Shown here: piece after piece, positions 25,817 through 34,077 of the stretch | How positions within the stretch are numbered: position 1 is the stretch's first letter | How the letters are laid out: every line of letters starts with the position of its first letter | NCBI RefSeq assembly: GCF_003576315.1 | Contig: NZ_QWFZ01000003.1 | Span: 806,001 to 870,000, forward strand | DNA length: 64,000 bases | DNA from: Henriciella mobilis | GTDB taxonomy: Bacteria; Pseudomonadota; Alphaproteobacteria; Caulobacterales; Hyphomonadaceae | Reading direction: 5' to 3' | Position numbers and translations under genes: made by a program | Notes under the pieces: generated by a model | Seen by the model: only the letters and a program-made list of their open reading frames with translations | Told to the model about the DNA's origin: nothing | Databases searched by the model: none

Positions 25817-25844
25817 ATAATACGCGCCTTTACGCGAACGTCAA
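25817..25844 (-). promoter_or_regulatory. merR promoter with LiuR-like operator
   Basis: Minus strand: TTGACG (25844-25839) as -35, 16-base spacer, TATTAT (25822-25817) as -10. The 16-bp operator TTGACGTTCGCGTAAA (25844-25829) overlaps the -35 and spacer, where MerR proteins normally bind. The -10 ends 9 bases before the ATG (25808), so the start point falls within a few bases of it and no Shine-Dalgarno is present. A further similar half site lies at 25858-25873. Confidence 0.6.
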
Positions 25845-25876
25845 CGTCATCTTTCCCTTTGCGTAAAAGTAATGTG

Positions 25877-25968
25877 GAATCCGGGGACTCCGCGCCCGGG
25901 ATGAAGCGGTCCTTGCAACTCTGTGAATAATTCCGGCAGCGCAGTTTACCTTTTTAACGGGGTTTTAA
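25877..25968 (+). promoter_or_regulatory. podJ control region: two GANTC sites, DnaA box, CtrA box
   Basis: GAATC (25877-25881) and GACTC (25886-25890) are CcrM methylation/GcrA sites. TTATTCACA on the minus strand (25922-25930) fits the DnaA box TTATNCACA. TTAA-CGGGGTT-TTAA (25954-25968) is a perfect CtrA box (TTAA-N7-TTAA). All lie within 180 bases of the podJ ATG at 26056. Sites are seen directly; binding is inferred from known consensus sequences. Confidence 0.7.
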
Positions 25969-26055
25969 GACGAAGCTTACCATTCACGTAATGATAAGGT
26001 GGCGAGGGGCTGCCTGCCGGTCACTCACGGCCTGTCTTGGAGTGGAGCGCTTAGC

Positions 26056-29000
26056 ATGTCGAATTATGGTCCCTGGAGCGTCAAGGGAATCGACCAGCGA
26101 GCCCGCGAAGCGGCGCGCGAAGCAGCCCGCGAGGAAGGCCTCACCATTGGCGAATATATCAATCGCATGCTGCTTGAGGAAACCGACGAGGACGCGCCGT
26201 CCATGCGCGATTATCGCGAACCGAGATATCCCCGCGCCGTCGAGGAACTGGCGCCAGAGCCACGCCGCCCACAACAGGGCCGCGGAACATTCGACCAGCT
26301 GATTGCGCGCCTCGAAGCGGTCGAAGCGCGGTCCACGCTCGCGCTGACGGGCATTGACCAGTCCATCGTTGGGCTGGTCGCGCGCCTGAACAAGACGGAT
26401 GCGAAGTCCGACCGGGTCGCCGAGAATGTCGATGCCTTCATCGAGGATCTGCGCACGACGTATGAGCAGCTCCAGGAAAAGGTCGAGGCGCTTGAGGAAG
26501 ACGATACCGGCGCGCGCAATCTTGAATCGCTGAAATCGCTGGAAAAGGCGCTCGGCGAACTGGCCAGCCATATCAACGAGCAGAACGAGCGCCGCAAGAA
26601 CGAAAACCAGGACATTCGCGGCCAGGTCAAATCCGACCTTGAAGACGTGAAGAACCGTGTATCGGGTATGGAGAAGCGCGTCGAAAGCACGCTGGCCGAC
26701 ACGTCCCGGCGGATCGAGGAAGCCCTGGAGCAGGCCGAGGCCTGGTCGGAGAAATCCTCACGCAAACTCAATGAGCGGGTGTCCGAGGTCGAAAGCACGG
26801 TTGCGTCGAAACTGTCGCGGCTGGACCAGTTCGACGAGCGCATGGGCGCGGTCGAAGGCGACGTTGCCGGTGCGCTGAGCTCCATCGAGGCTGTGATGAC
26901 CCGCATGCAGGACCGCCTGCATCGCGCCGAAACGGCAACCAATACCGCGCTCGAGGGGCTTGAGCAGACCTTCAACCGGCTGGACCAGCGCATCAACGAA
27001 CTTGCCGAGCATGCTTCACCGGAAGCGGCCGCCGAGCTCAAGGCGCAGTTTGAGTCGCGCTTCGAAGGCCTTGCGAGCGAGCTGCGCTCGTCGGTCGAGT
27101 CGGCCCGCGAGTCGCTGGCCCGAGAGATCGAGGAAGCAGCTGCATCTGCCGATCCGGAAAAACTGGGGGCGCTTGAAGAAAGTGTCGACGGGCTTCAGAA
27201 GCGCGTCGCCGCCAGCGAGGAACGCTCCAGCCGCGCCCTTGAAGGCATGACCAACCAGGTCAGCCGGATTTCGACCTCCCTCGACCGACGCCTGCGCGAC
27301 GTGGAAGCGCGCGACCCGGGTGAGGCTGTCGAGACCGTGCGCGCGGACATGGAAAAGCTGACCCAGGAGGTCAGCGACCGCTTCGAGCAGTTCGACTCGC
27401 AGAATGACGAAGTGATCAACAAGATTACCGAACAGATGCAGGCGCTTGCTGACCAGTTCGAGTCGCGCGTTGATGAAAGCGAACAGCGCAGCGCCAACGC
27501 GATCGAGCAGGTTGGCGAACAGGTTGCCAATGTCGCCCAGCGTCTGCAGGCGCGCCAGGAACGGGCGTTCACGCAGCTTCAGGAATCGATGGAACAGGCG
27601 CGCAAGCAGCAAAGCATGCGCCTGTCCGACGCGCTGACCGGCGTGTCTGACCGTATCGAGAAGATGCAGCAGCAGCAGGCGTCGGCCATGTCGCCCGTGC
27701 AGAAGGCGATTGCATCCCTCGCGACGCGCCTCGAGGCGCTGGAAGATTTCACGGCCCCGCCGCATGCTCAACCTGCCCGGGCTGACTCTGAACCGGACTT
27801 TCCCGGGCCGGATTATGATGGCTTTGCCGATGAGCCAGACACGTCAAACGATCTGACTTTCGATGAAAAGGGGCACGAGCCCAGCGACCTCGAAATGCTG
27901 GTTGCTGAAATCGAGGATGAGGCGCCGGCGGCAGAAGCGGATGCTGGCGATGACATCTTCGAAATCGAGATCGACGAATCCGGTCTCGAGGACGACGAGG
28001 ACGCCGCCTTCGAGGCCGGCATTCCCGATATCTCCGAAGTCGACGAGCCATCGGACGCGGTCGAGACAGAATCCGACTTGCTGGAGACGCTGGAAATCGA
28101 TGACGGTGATGAGCCTGTCGAAATTGCCGATCCGGACGCCGACCCGCTCTCTGAGCTTTCGTCCTGGGATGATGGGGCCGATGAGGCCCGTGACAGCGAC
28201 ATATTTGGCGAGGATGATCCCGGCGACCTGCTGGAGGCCGGCGAAGACAGCGAGCCCGAGACCGACCTAGAGGCCGATGAAGAGACCCTGGCCGACGCTG
28301 AGGAAGAGGCACCCCTCCAGGAAGATCCAGAGGCGATGGACTATCTGTCCCGCGCCCGCAAGGCTGCAATGTCCGCCACCGCCGAGTCCCGTCGTGGCAA
28401 GGTCAATACAGGCAAGCGTGGCAAGTCCCGCGTGCCTCTGGTTGCGGCCGTTTCCGTAATCGCTCTGGCGACCGCCGCAGCGGGTACTTTCGTTACGCTG
28501 CGTGGCCTGCAGCAGGACGCCGACCGTCCGGTCGTGCAGTCCACGACGCCGGTGCATGCCGAGCCGACATCAGCGGATGCCGCCCCGGAAGAAACGTCCG
28601 CCCCCGAAGAGACTGCAGCCGCGCCAGTGATCGAACCACTCGATTCGAGCGAGCTGGCATCCCTGTCACCCGAAGACGAGGCCGCGGTCGAAAGCGAGCT
28701 GTTTGAGGAGCCGGCGGACAGCCCCGCGCCGCAAGCATTGCAGCCAGTCGTCGATTATGCGGCCCTGCCGAGGATTCCGCAGACGCCAACCCTCGAATCC
28801 GCGGCGTCGACAGGCGATCCGGTCGCCCAGCTGATCCTTGGCGAACAACGCCTTGATGCCGGTGACTATACGAGTGGCCCGAGCCTGGTGCGACGGGCGG
28901 CCGAAGCCGGCGAGCCTGCCGCCCAGTATCGCCTGGCCAAGCTGCATGAGCGCGGCCTTGGCGTGCCGAAGGATCTCGAAGCCGCCCGCCAATGGACCGA

Positions 29001-29595
29001 ACGCGCCGCCGAGGGCGGCAACGTCAAGGCGATGCACGACCTCGCCGTCTACTATGCCGAAGGCGAAGGCGGCCAGCAGAGCTATGCCGCCGCCGCTGAA
29101 TGGTTCCGCAAGGCTGCCGATTACGGCCTGACAGACAGCCAGTACAACCTCGCCGTCCTTTACGAAGCCGGGCTCGGCATTTCGCCCAGCCGGACAGAAG
29201 CGCTTTACTGGTATGAAGTCGCGAACGCGCAGGGCGATAGCGGCGCCATCGAGAAAGTGGAAGAGCTGCGCGCAGGGCTCTCGCTTGATGCCGCCCAGCA
29301 GGCCCAGCGCCGTGCGGCGAGCTGGAGCCCCGCCGAGCCGTCAGCCCGTCCGAATGGCCGTTTCGGCTTGCAGGCCTGGCAGGGCAGTTCGGCCGAGCAG
29401 GTCCGCTCGGTCCAGACGGTGCTTGGTGCCCTTGGTTATGAGGCCGGGCCCGCCGATGGTGTCATGGGTGCCGGCACGAGCAGCGCAATTGCCGCCTATC
29501 AGCGCGATGCCGGTCTGCCGGCCACAGGTTCGATCACGCCGGAACTGGTGAGCAGCCTCAACAACACGGTCGAGGGCGCCAGCCAGGGCGGCTAG
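26056..29595 (+). CDS. podJ: PodJ-like polar localisation factor (coiled coil, membrane segment, SEL1 repeats, PG-binding domain)
   Basis: The 1179-residue protein starts MSNYGPWSVKGIDQRARE, like the conserved N-terminus of PodJ; the upstream Met at 25999 is not needed. Order: coiled coil in the cytoplasm (about 60-560), acidic region rich in Asp and Glu (570-760), one membrane helix (794-814, PLVAAVSVIALATAAAGTF), Pro/Glu-rich linker, SEL1-like repeats (about 910-1070: AQYRLAKLHERGLGVPKDLE), and a C-terminal PG_binding_1 domain (1108-1171). PodJ marks the new pole and recruits PleC and pilus/holdfast factors in Caulobacter. The upstream DnaA, GANTC and CtrA motifs fit its known cell-cycle control. 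Confidence 0.9.
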   Translation: MSNYGPWSVKGIDQRAREAAREAAREEGLTIGEYINRMLLEETDEDAPSMRDYREPRYPRAVEELAPEPRRPQQGRGTFDQLIARLEAVEARSTLALTGIDQSIVGLVARLNKTDAKSDRVAENVDAFIEDLRTTYEQLQEKVEALEEDDTGARNLESLKSLEKALGELASHINEQNERRKNENQDIRGQVKSDLEDVKNRVSGMEKRVESTLADTSRRIEEALEQAEAWSEKSSRKLNERVSEVESTVASKLSRLDQFDERMGAVEGDVAGALSSIEAVMTRMQDRLHRAETATNTALEGLEQTFNRLDQRINELAEHASPEAAAELKAQFESRFEGLASELRSSVESARESLAREIEEAAASADPEKLGALEESVDGLQKRVAASEERSSRALEGMTNQVSRISTSLDRRLRDVEARDPGEAVETVRADMEKLTQEVSDRFEQFDSQNDEVINKITEQMQALADQFESRVDESEQRSANAIEQVGEQVANVAQRLQARQERAFTQLQESMEQARKQQSMRLSDALTGVSDRIEKMQQQQASAMSPVQKAIASLATRLEALEDFTAPPHAQPARADSEPDFPGPDYDGFADEPDTSNDLTFDEKGHEPSDLEMLVAEIEDEAPAAEADAGDDIFEIEIDESGLEDDEDAAFEAGIPDISEVDEPSDAVETESDLLETLEIDDGDEPVEIADPDADPLSELSSWDDGADEARDSDIFGEDDPGDLLEAGEDSEPETDLEADEETLADAEEEAPLQEDPEAMDYLSRARKAAMSATAESRRGKVNTGKRGKSRVPLVAAVSVIALATAAAGTFVTLRGLQQDADRPVVQSTTPVHAEPTSADAAPEETSAPEETAAAPVIEPLDSSELASLSPEDEAAVESELFEEPADSPAPQALQPVVDYAALPRIPQTPTLESAASTGDPVAQLILGEQRLDAGDYTSGPSLVRRAAEAGEPAAQYRLAKLHERGLGVPKDLEAARQWTERAAEGGNVKAMHDLAVYYAEGEGGQQSYAAAAEWFRKAADYGLTDSQYNLAVLYEAGLGISPSRTEALYWYEVANAQGDSGAIEKVEELRAGLSLDAAQQAQRRAASWSPAEPSARPNGRFGLQAWQGSSAEQVRSVQTVLGALGYEAGPADGVMGAGTSSAIAAYQRDAGLPATGSITPELVSSLNNTVEGASQGG

Positions 29596-29597
29596 AC

Positions 29598-30350
29598 CTA
29601 CTGCAAGGCGGTCCGGGCACCATAGGCCAGCCGCCGCCAGATCACATACAGTCCGACCAGCGTGGTCATGACTGCCAGCCCATGCAGGCCGGTGCGTTCC
29701 CAGTTATTGAGCGCAATACCGGCAAGGCCCCAGCCGAGCGCCACGAAGAACCAGAGGCTGCGGCTGATCCGGGTTGCGAAAAGCCAGGCCAGCAGCGCGG
29801 CCGGAACGAGCGCAAACCAGAGCGAGATCCAGACATGGTCTGTCGGCGCCAGCCCTATCAGCAGGCGCGCGACACGCGGGATCGATATGGAGATGGCAAC
29901 TGCCGCCCAGCCGGACAGCAGGCCCGTCAGGGCGCAGGCGACCAGCCGCCGCGCTGTCCCGTCCCATCCGCCCATCCGGTGCAGCCGGCGTGCCGCCCAC
30001 CAGGCCAGCGCGGCAATGGGCAGGAGAAGGATGAGGTTGAGAATCTCGTTGCCGATATATTGCGCGGACAGCATCCAGATGACATTGCCCGCCCCCGCGA
30101 ACAGCAGAGGCTGGCCAAGACGTTCTTCCAGAAAGCTGGCCTTGAAGACGGCAAGTAGCGCAAAGATCAGGTAGAGCGTGAAGATGACGCCCCAGATCGA
30201 GAAGAACACGCCCGGCGGCAGCTCTGGCGGAATGCCTTCTTCCACGGCCTGCGCGCCGATGGTGCGGCCATGGCCGGACAAGGGCAGCAGCGGCGCCAGC
30301 CATTGCAGGATGGCGACGGCGAGCAGGAGAAGGGGCGTGCCGGACTTCAT
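29598..30350 (-). CDS. Integral membrane protein, TspO/MBR-like (tryptophan-rich)
   Basis: The 250-residue protein has about seven to eight hydrophobic segments. The upstream start at 30398 would add 16 residues without a membrane segment; 30350 (MKSGTPLLLL) has AGGT at a plausible distance. The stretch LPPGVFFSIWGVIFTLYLIF resembles the Trp-rich first half of TspO/translocator proteins (PPgwvFxiVWxxLY), though it is longer than the 160-residue family norm. It ends 2 bases from the convergent podJ stop. Likely role: binding porphyrin, lipid or other hydrophobic ligands, with low certainty. It lies 48 bases after the DNA ligase gene. Confidence 0.6.
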   Translation of the reverse strand: MKSGTPLLLLAVAILQWLAPLLPLSGHGRTIGAQAVEEGIPPELPPGVFFSIWGVIFTLYLIFALLAVFKASFLEERLGQPLLFAGAGNVIWMLSAQYIGNEILNLILLLPIAALAWWAARRLHRMGGWDGTARRLVACALTGLLSGWAAVAISISIPRVARLLIGLAPTDHVWISLWFALVPAALLAWLFATRISRSLWFFVALGWGLAGIALNNWERTGLHGLAVMTTLVGLYVIWRRLAYGARTALQ

Positions 30351-30398
30351 CTTGAGACCTTTGGCAAATGCGGGCGCCTCTGACCAGTTATTCCACAC

Positions 30399-32039
30399 TT
30401 ACGACCTGGCGAGGGGGTCGGGCGGCAGCATTTTTTCGAGCGTGGCGAGCTGGTCGGCCTCGCCGGCGGGCTTGTCCCACCGGATGCGATTGATCCGCGG
30501 AAAGCGCATGGCGAGGCCGGATTTGTGCCGCGGGCTGCGCTGCAGGCCTTCGAAGGCAACTTCCAGGACGAGGCCCTCCTCAGCTGATGCGGTGACTGCC
30601 CGCACAGGACCGAACCGGTCGATCGTGTTTTCCCGGACGAATTTGTCGAGCTGTTTGAGCTCCTCATCGGTAAAGCCGAAATAGGCCTTTCCGACAGGCG
30701 TCAGTTCAGGGCCGTCTGCTCCGTCTCGCCAGACGCCGAAGGTGAAGTCCGAATAGAAGCTGGATCGCCGGCCATGTCCGCGCTGGGCGTAGAGCAGCAC
30801 GGCATCCACCAGGAACGGGTCGCGCTTCCACTTGTACCAGGGGCCGGTGGGCCGCCCGGCTTCGTAGAGGCTGTCCCAGCGCTTCAGCATCAGGCCTTCG
30901 ATTTCCGGTGCGGGCGGTGCGTTGCGCGCGGCCTCCAGCGCATCCAGCGTCGTGACCGGCACCAGCGGCGAGAGGTCGATCCGTTCGCTTCCCGCCCGCG
31001 CAACGAAATCTTCCAGCCGGGCCCGCCGGTCGCGGAAGGGCAGGGTGCGCAGATCTTCCCCGCCGTCGACGAGGATGTCATAGGCGCGGATGAATGCCGG
31101 CCTCGTTTCCATCTGCTTCTTCGAGACCGTTTTGCGGTTGAGCCTTTGCTGCAGGTCATTGAAGGGAGCAACCTCGCCATTCGGGGCCCGGATCAGGAGT
31201 TCGCCATCAATCGCGGCATCGAAATCCATGCCGGCCAGCACATCAGGGAAGGTGTGCGAGATGTCATCGCCCGTTCGCGTGTAGATGCGCCGCGTGCCGC
31301 GCTCCGAGACGGCCTGGACCCGAATGCCGTCATACTTCCATTCGGCGGCGAAGACCTCCGGATCGATCATGGCGGGGTCGACGGCATCCGGGTCGTCGCG
31401 CTTGTCCTTGGTGACCAGCGGATGGGCCAGCATGACCGGCCTGAACGGTGCCTTGATGTCGGGCGCGGGCTTGCCAGCGGTCCCGTCCAGCCAGTCGAAC
31501 AGGCTTTCATAGGGCGGCTCAAGGCCATGCCAGATCTCCTCGATCTCGCCGGCATCGACCCCGCCCATCTGGGCCAGGGCAAGCTTGGTCAGGCGGGCCG
31601 ACACGCCAATGCGCAGGCCCCCGGTCACCATCTTGATGAGCGCCCAGCGGCCTTTCGGATCGAGCTGGTCGAGCCAGCCGGCGACCAGGCGCTCGCCTTC
31701 TGCACGTGTGGCATCGAGCAATGTTTCCACGATGTCCTCGATGGGCGGCACGCGGTTCGCGCCGCGCGTGCCCGGCCAGATGAGACTGACCGTCTCTGCA
31801 AGGTCGCCCACATAGTCATAGGACATGCGGAAGAGTTCAGGGTCGGATCTTGCCTCTGCGAGACGGCGGATCGAGCCGGCTTTCACGCCCGGTATGTCGA
31901 GTTCGCCGGTCAGCACCGCCAGGGCCCAGCCGCGAGCTGGATTTACTTCACTAGTGAAATAATTTACAAGGAGGTCGATCTTCCCATTGCGCGAAGGCGT
32001 CAGGATCAGTCGCTCGAGAAGGTCGGAAAAGGCCTGCAT
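30399..32039 (-). CDS. Ligase-associated DNA damage response ATP-dependent DNA ligase
   Basis: This is the cisplatin damage response ATP-dependent DNA ligase of alphaproteobacteria and others. The 546-residue protein starts at MQAFSDLLERLILTPSRNGK; an upstream ATG at 32069 overlaps the divergent thioesterase. The N-terminal domain (about 1-180) precedes the nucleotidyltransferase core with the adenylated Lys235 in AEWKYDGIR, then motifs such as GELLIR, and the OB-fold C-terminus (RSPRHKSGLAMRFPRINRIR). The family acts with an MBL exonuclease and an Lhr-type helicase. Both are found nearby here, but not contiguous. Confidence 0.94.
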   Translation of the reverse strand: MQAFSDLLERLILTPSRNGKIDLLVNYFTSEVNPARGWALAVLTGELDIPGVKAGSIRRLAEARSDPELFRMSYDYVGDLAETVSLIWPGTRGANRVPPIEDIVETLLDATRAEGERLVAGWLDQLDPKGRWALIKMVTGGLRIGVSARLTKLALAQMGGVDAGEIEEIWHGLEPPYESLFDWLDGTAGKPAPDIKAPFRPVMLAHPLVTKDKRDDPDAVDPAMIDPEVFAAEWKYDGIRVQAVSERGTRRIYTRTGDDISHTFPDVLAGMDFDAAIDGELLIRAPNGEVAPFNDLQQRLNRKTVSKKQMETRPAFIRAYDILVDGGEDLRTLPFRDRRARLEDFVARAGSERIDLSPLVPVTTLDALEAARNAPPAPEIEGLMLKRWDSLYEAGRPTGPWYKWKRDPFLVDAVLLYAQRGHGRRSSFYSDFTFGVWRDGADGPELTPVGKAYFGFTDEELKQLDKFVRENTIDRFGPVRAVTASAEEGLVLEVAFEGLQRSPRHKSGLAMRFPRINRIRWDKPAGEADQLATLEKMLPPDPLARS

Positions 32040-32062
32040 CGCAACAGAGATAGGAGATGGCG

Positions 32063-32494
32063 ATGACAATGACAGCCGAAGATGTGCCAGCCGGTTTCGA
32101 GCGGCACTTCCGCACCTCTCCCTTCACCGATCCATGGGAGCCGCTCTTTTCAAGGCGCGAGAGCCGGAAGGTGGTCATCGGCGTGCGCCTGCGCAAAGAA
32201 CACTGCAATTCGCGCGGCCTTGTCCATGGCGGCCTGATTGCCTCCCTCGCCGACAATGCCATGGGACTGAGCGCCGGCGAGGCGCTGAAGGCCGAAGGCC
32301 GGGAAAACCTCAAGGGGCTCGTCACGGTCAGTCTGGCGACGGACTATATGGGCGGCGCCCGGATTGGCAGCTGGCTGGATGTCGATACGCATTTTGTGAA
32401 GACGGGCGGTTCGCTCTGCTTTACCGACTGCCTCGTGCATGCCGATGGCGAGCCCGTTGCACGCGCCAGTGCGAGCTTCAAGATCCTGAAGTAA
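32063..32494 (+). CDS. PaaI-type hotdog thioesterase (single copy)
   Basis: A 143-residue hotdog protein, the third of this type in the window. AGGAG (32052-32056) is spaced ideally for the ATG at 32063 and too close for 32057. The active loop is RGLVHGGLIASLADNAMG (about residues 50-67), with the HGG motif and following Asp. It presumably hydrolyses acyl- or aryl-CoA. It is divergent from the DNA ligase gene and unrelated to DNA repair, so it interrupts the repair block. Confidence 0.85.
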   Translation: MTMTAEDVPAGFERHFRTSPFTDPWEPLFSRRESRKVVIGVRLRKEHCNSRGLVHGGLIASLADNAMGLSAGEALKAEGRENLKGLVTVSLATDYMGGARIGSWLDVDTHFVKTGGSLCFTDCLVHADGEPVARASASFKILK

Positions 32495-32521
32495 GGCTGT
32501 CATTATAGCTGTGCAGCCGTT

Positions 32522-32860
32522 TCATTGTGACTTGGTGAAGCCTGTCACGTCGAGTTTGCCATCGGGTGTTTCGGACACTTCGACATCGTATATGGCGCGC
32601 GCTTCAGGCGAGCCGGTCATCTCGACATGGACCTGGTAGACGGCTGGGCTGGTGCCGGTCTGTTCGACATTCGCGAAATCGACAAGCGCGCGCGTCGGAT
32701 GGCGCTCATAGACAGCATCAAGGGCGACGCTCCGGGCGCCGAAGGCTGAAATCTCCTGAGGTTCGACCTGCAAAGCCTGTGGATCGGACTCCACGCAGGT
32801 GGCGCCATGGCAGGCGGCCAGCATCAATCCTCCCAGCCCCGAAATCAGCATGGCACGCAT
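32522..32860 (-). CDS. Small hypothetical lipoprotein
   Basis: The 112-residue protein starts MRAMLISGLGGLMLAAC with lipobox LAAC (Cys17). AAGGAGG stands 5 bases before this ATG, which decides it against the Met at 32875. I do not recognise a domain; the mature protein is mostly polar, with EVSETPDGKLDVTGF near the end. It is transcribed with or toward the ligase and lies 62 bases after the exonuclease gene on the same strand. It sits between two DNA repair genes yet is predicted to be in the envelope, so the neighbour link may be coincidental. Confidence 0.65.
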   Translation of the reverse strand: MRAMLISGLGGLMLAACHGATCVESDPQALQVEPQEISAFGARSVALDAVYERHPTRALVDFANVEQTGTSPAVYQVHVEMTGSPEARAIYDVEVSETPDGKLDVTGFTKSQ

Positions 32861-32922
32861 GGCGGCCTCCTTCATTTGCGGGTTGCGGGACTATGCGCCT
32901 GATCGCCGGGCGGTGCAAATGC

Positions 32923-33954
32923 CTATTCGAAGGCGTCTTCCTCATAGCCAACCAGGCGCAGCGGCCTCGCCTTGCGGCCCTGAAGCTCCGCCCAGCGGAC
33001 CAGTGCATCCTCGCGGCCATGCGTGATCCAGAGTTCCTCCGGATCGACCTCTCGGACCGTGTCCGTGAGCTCGTCCCAGTCGGCATGGTCGGAAATGATC
33101 AGTGGCAGTTCGACGCCCGATTGCTTGGCGCGCTGTCGCACGCCCATCCAGCCGCTGGCGAAGCAGGGCAGCGGATCGGGGAAACGCCGGCCCCACCGAT
33201 CATGGAAGGAGGCGGGCGGGCCGAGCACGATCTGGCCGCGAAACCGCTCCTGCGCGCCGCGTTCGCTGGTGTCGAGGGTCGCGGTTTCCAGCGGGCCGAG
33301 ATCGATGCCGTGCTCTTCATAGAGCTTGCACAGCTTTTCCAGCGCGCCGTGGATATACAGCGTTTCGTGATAGCCCGCTTCGCGCAGCAGCTTTATGACG
33401 CGCTGCGCCTTGCCGAGCGCATAGACGCCGACGAGGTGGGTTCGGTCTGGCGATGCGCGCACGCTGGCGAGCAGCTTGGCGATTTCCTGGTCGCTGTCGG
33501 GATGGCGGAAGACGGGCAGGCCGAAGGTCGCTTCGGAAATGAAGACATGCGTGCCGGGGACAGGCTCGAACGCCCTGCAGGTCGGGTCGCGGCGGCGCTT
33601 ATAGTCGCCCGTGCAGACCATGCGCAGGCCCTTCCATTCCACGACGACCTGCGCTGAACCCAGCACATGACCGGCCGGCGACAGCCAGACGGTCACGCCA
33701 TTGATCTCGACCGTCTCACCATATTCAAGCGGCTGGGTCGCCCCGGCAAAGCCTTCGCCATAGCGCGACGCCATGATGGCCAGCGTTTCAGGCGTTGCGA
33801 GGACATGGGCGTGGCCCGCGCGGGCATGGTCGGCATGACCATGGGTGACGACGGCCCGGTCGACCGCGCCGCGCACCGGGTCGATATAGAAATCGCCTGG
33901 CGGGCAGTAGAGGCCCTTTGGGGTTGGCTTGAGCAGCAGGTCCGGTCGGATCAT
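32923..33954 (-). CDS. Ligase-associated DNA exonuclease (metallo-beta-lactamase fold)
   Basis: The 343-residue protein has HGHADHARAGH (residues 38-48; HxHxDH at 38-43) as the metal site, GYKRRRDPTC with DYKR from the beta-CASP type, and FGLPVFRHP. This is the MBL-fold exonuclease regularly found beside the ATP-dependent ligase. It probably trims DNA ends before ligation in repair after crosslinking or oxidative damage. Here a small lipoprotein and an oppositely oriented thioesterase separate it from the ligase. Confidence 0.94.
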   Translation of the reverse strand: MIRPDLLLKPTPKGLYCPPGDFYIDPVRGAVDRAVVTHGHADHARAGHAHVLATPETLAIMASRYGEGFAGATQPLEYGETVEINGVTVWLSPAGHVLGSAQVVVEWKGLRMVCTGDYKRRRDPTCRAFEPVPGTHVFISEATFGLPVFRHPDSDQEIAKLLASVRASPDRTHLVGVYALGKAQRVIKLLREAGYHETLYIHGALEKLCKLYEEHGIDLGPLETATLDTSERGAQERFRGQIVLGPPASFHDRWGRRFPDPLPCFASGWMGVRQRAKQSGVELPLIISDHADWDELTDTVREVDPEELWITHGREDALVRWAELQGRKARPLRLVGYEEDAFE

Positions 33955-34077
33955 GGCTTTTCATATAGGGCTGCGCGTGCGGATTGGGACTGCCATGTTT
34001 CTGCCTTTTCCGCATGTGAGAGAGTCGCGTGTCTAAGCGCCGGCAGAACGCGCCGGTGAAGAACCAGGGAGCCCTTT

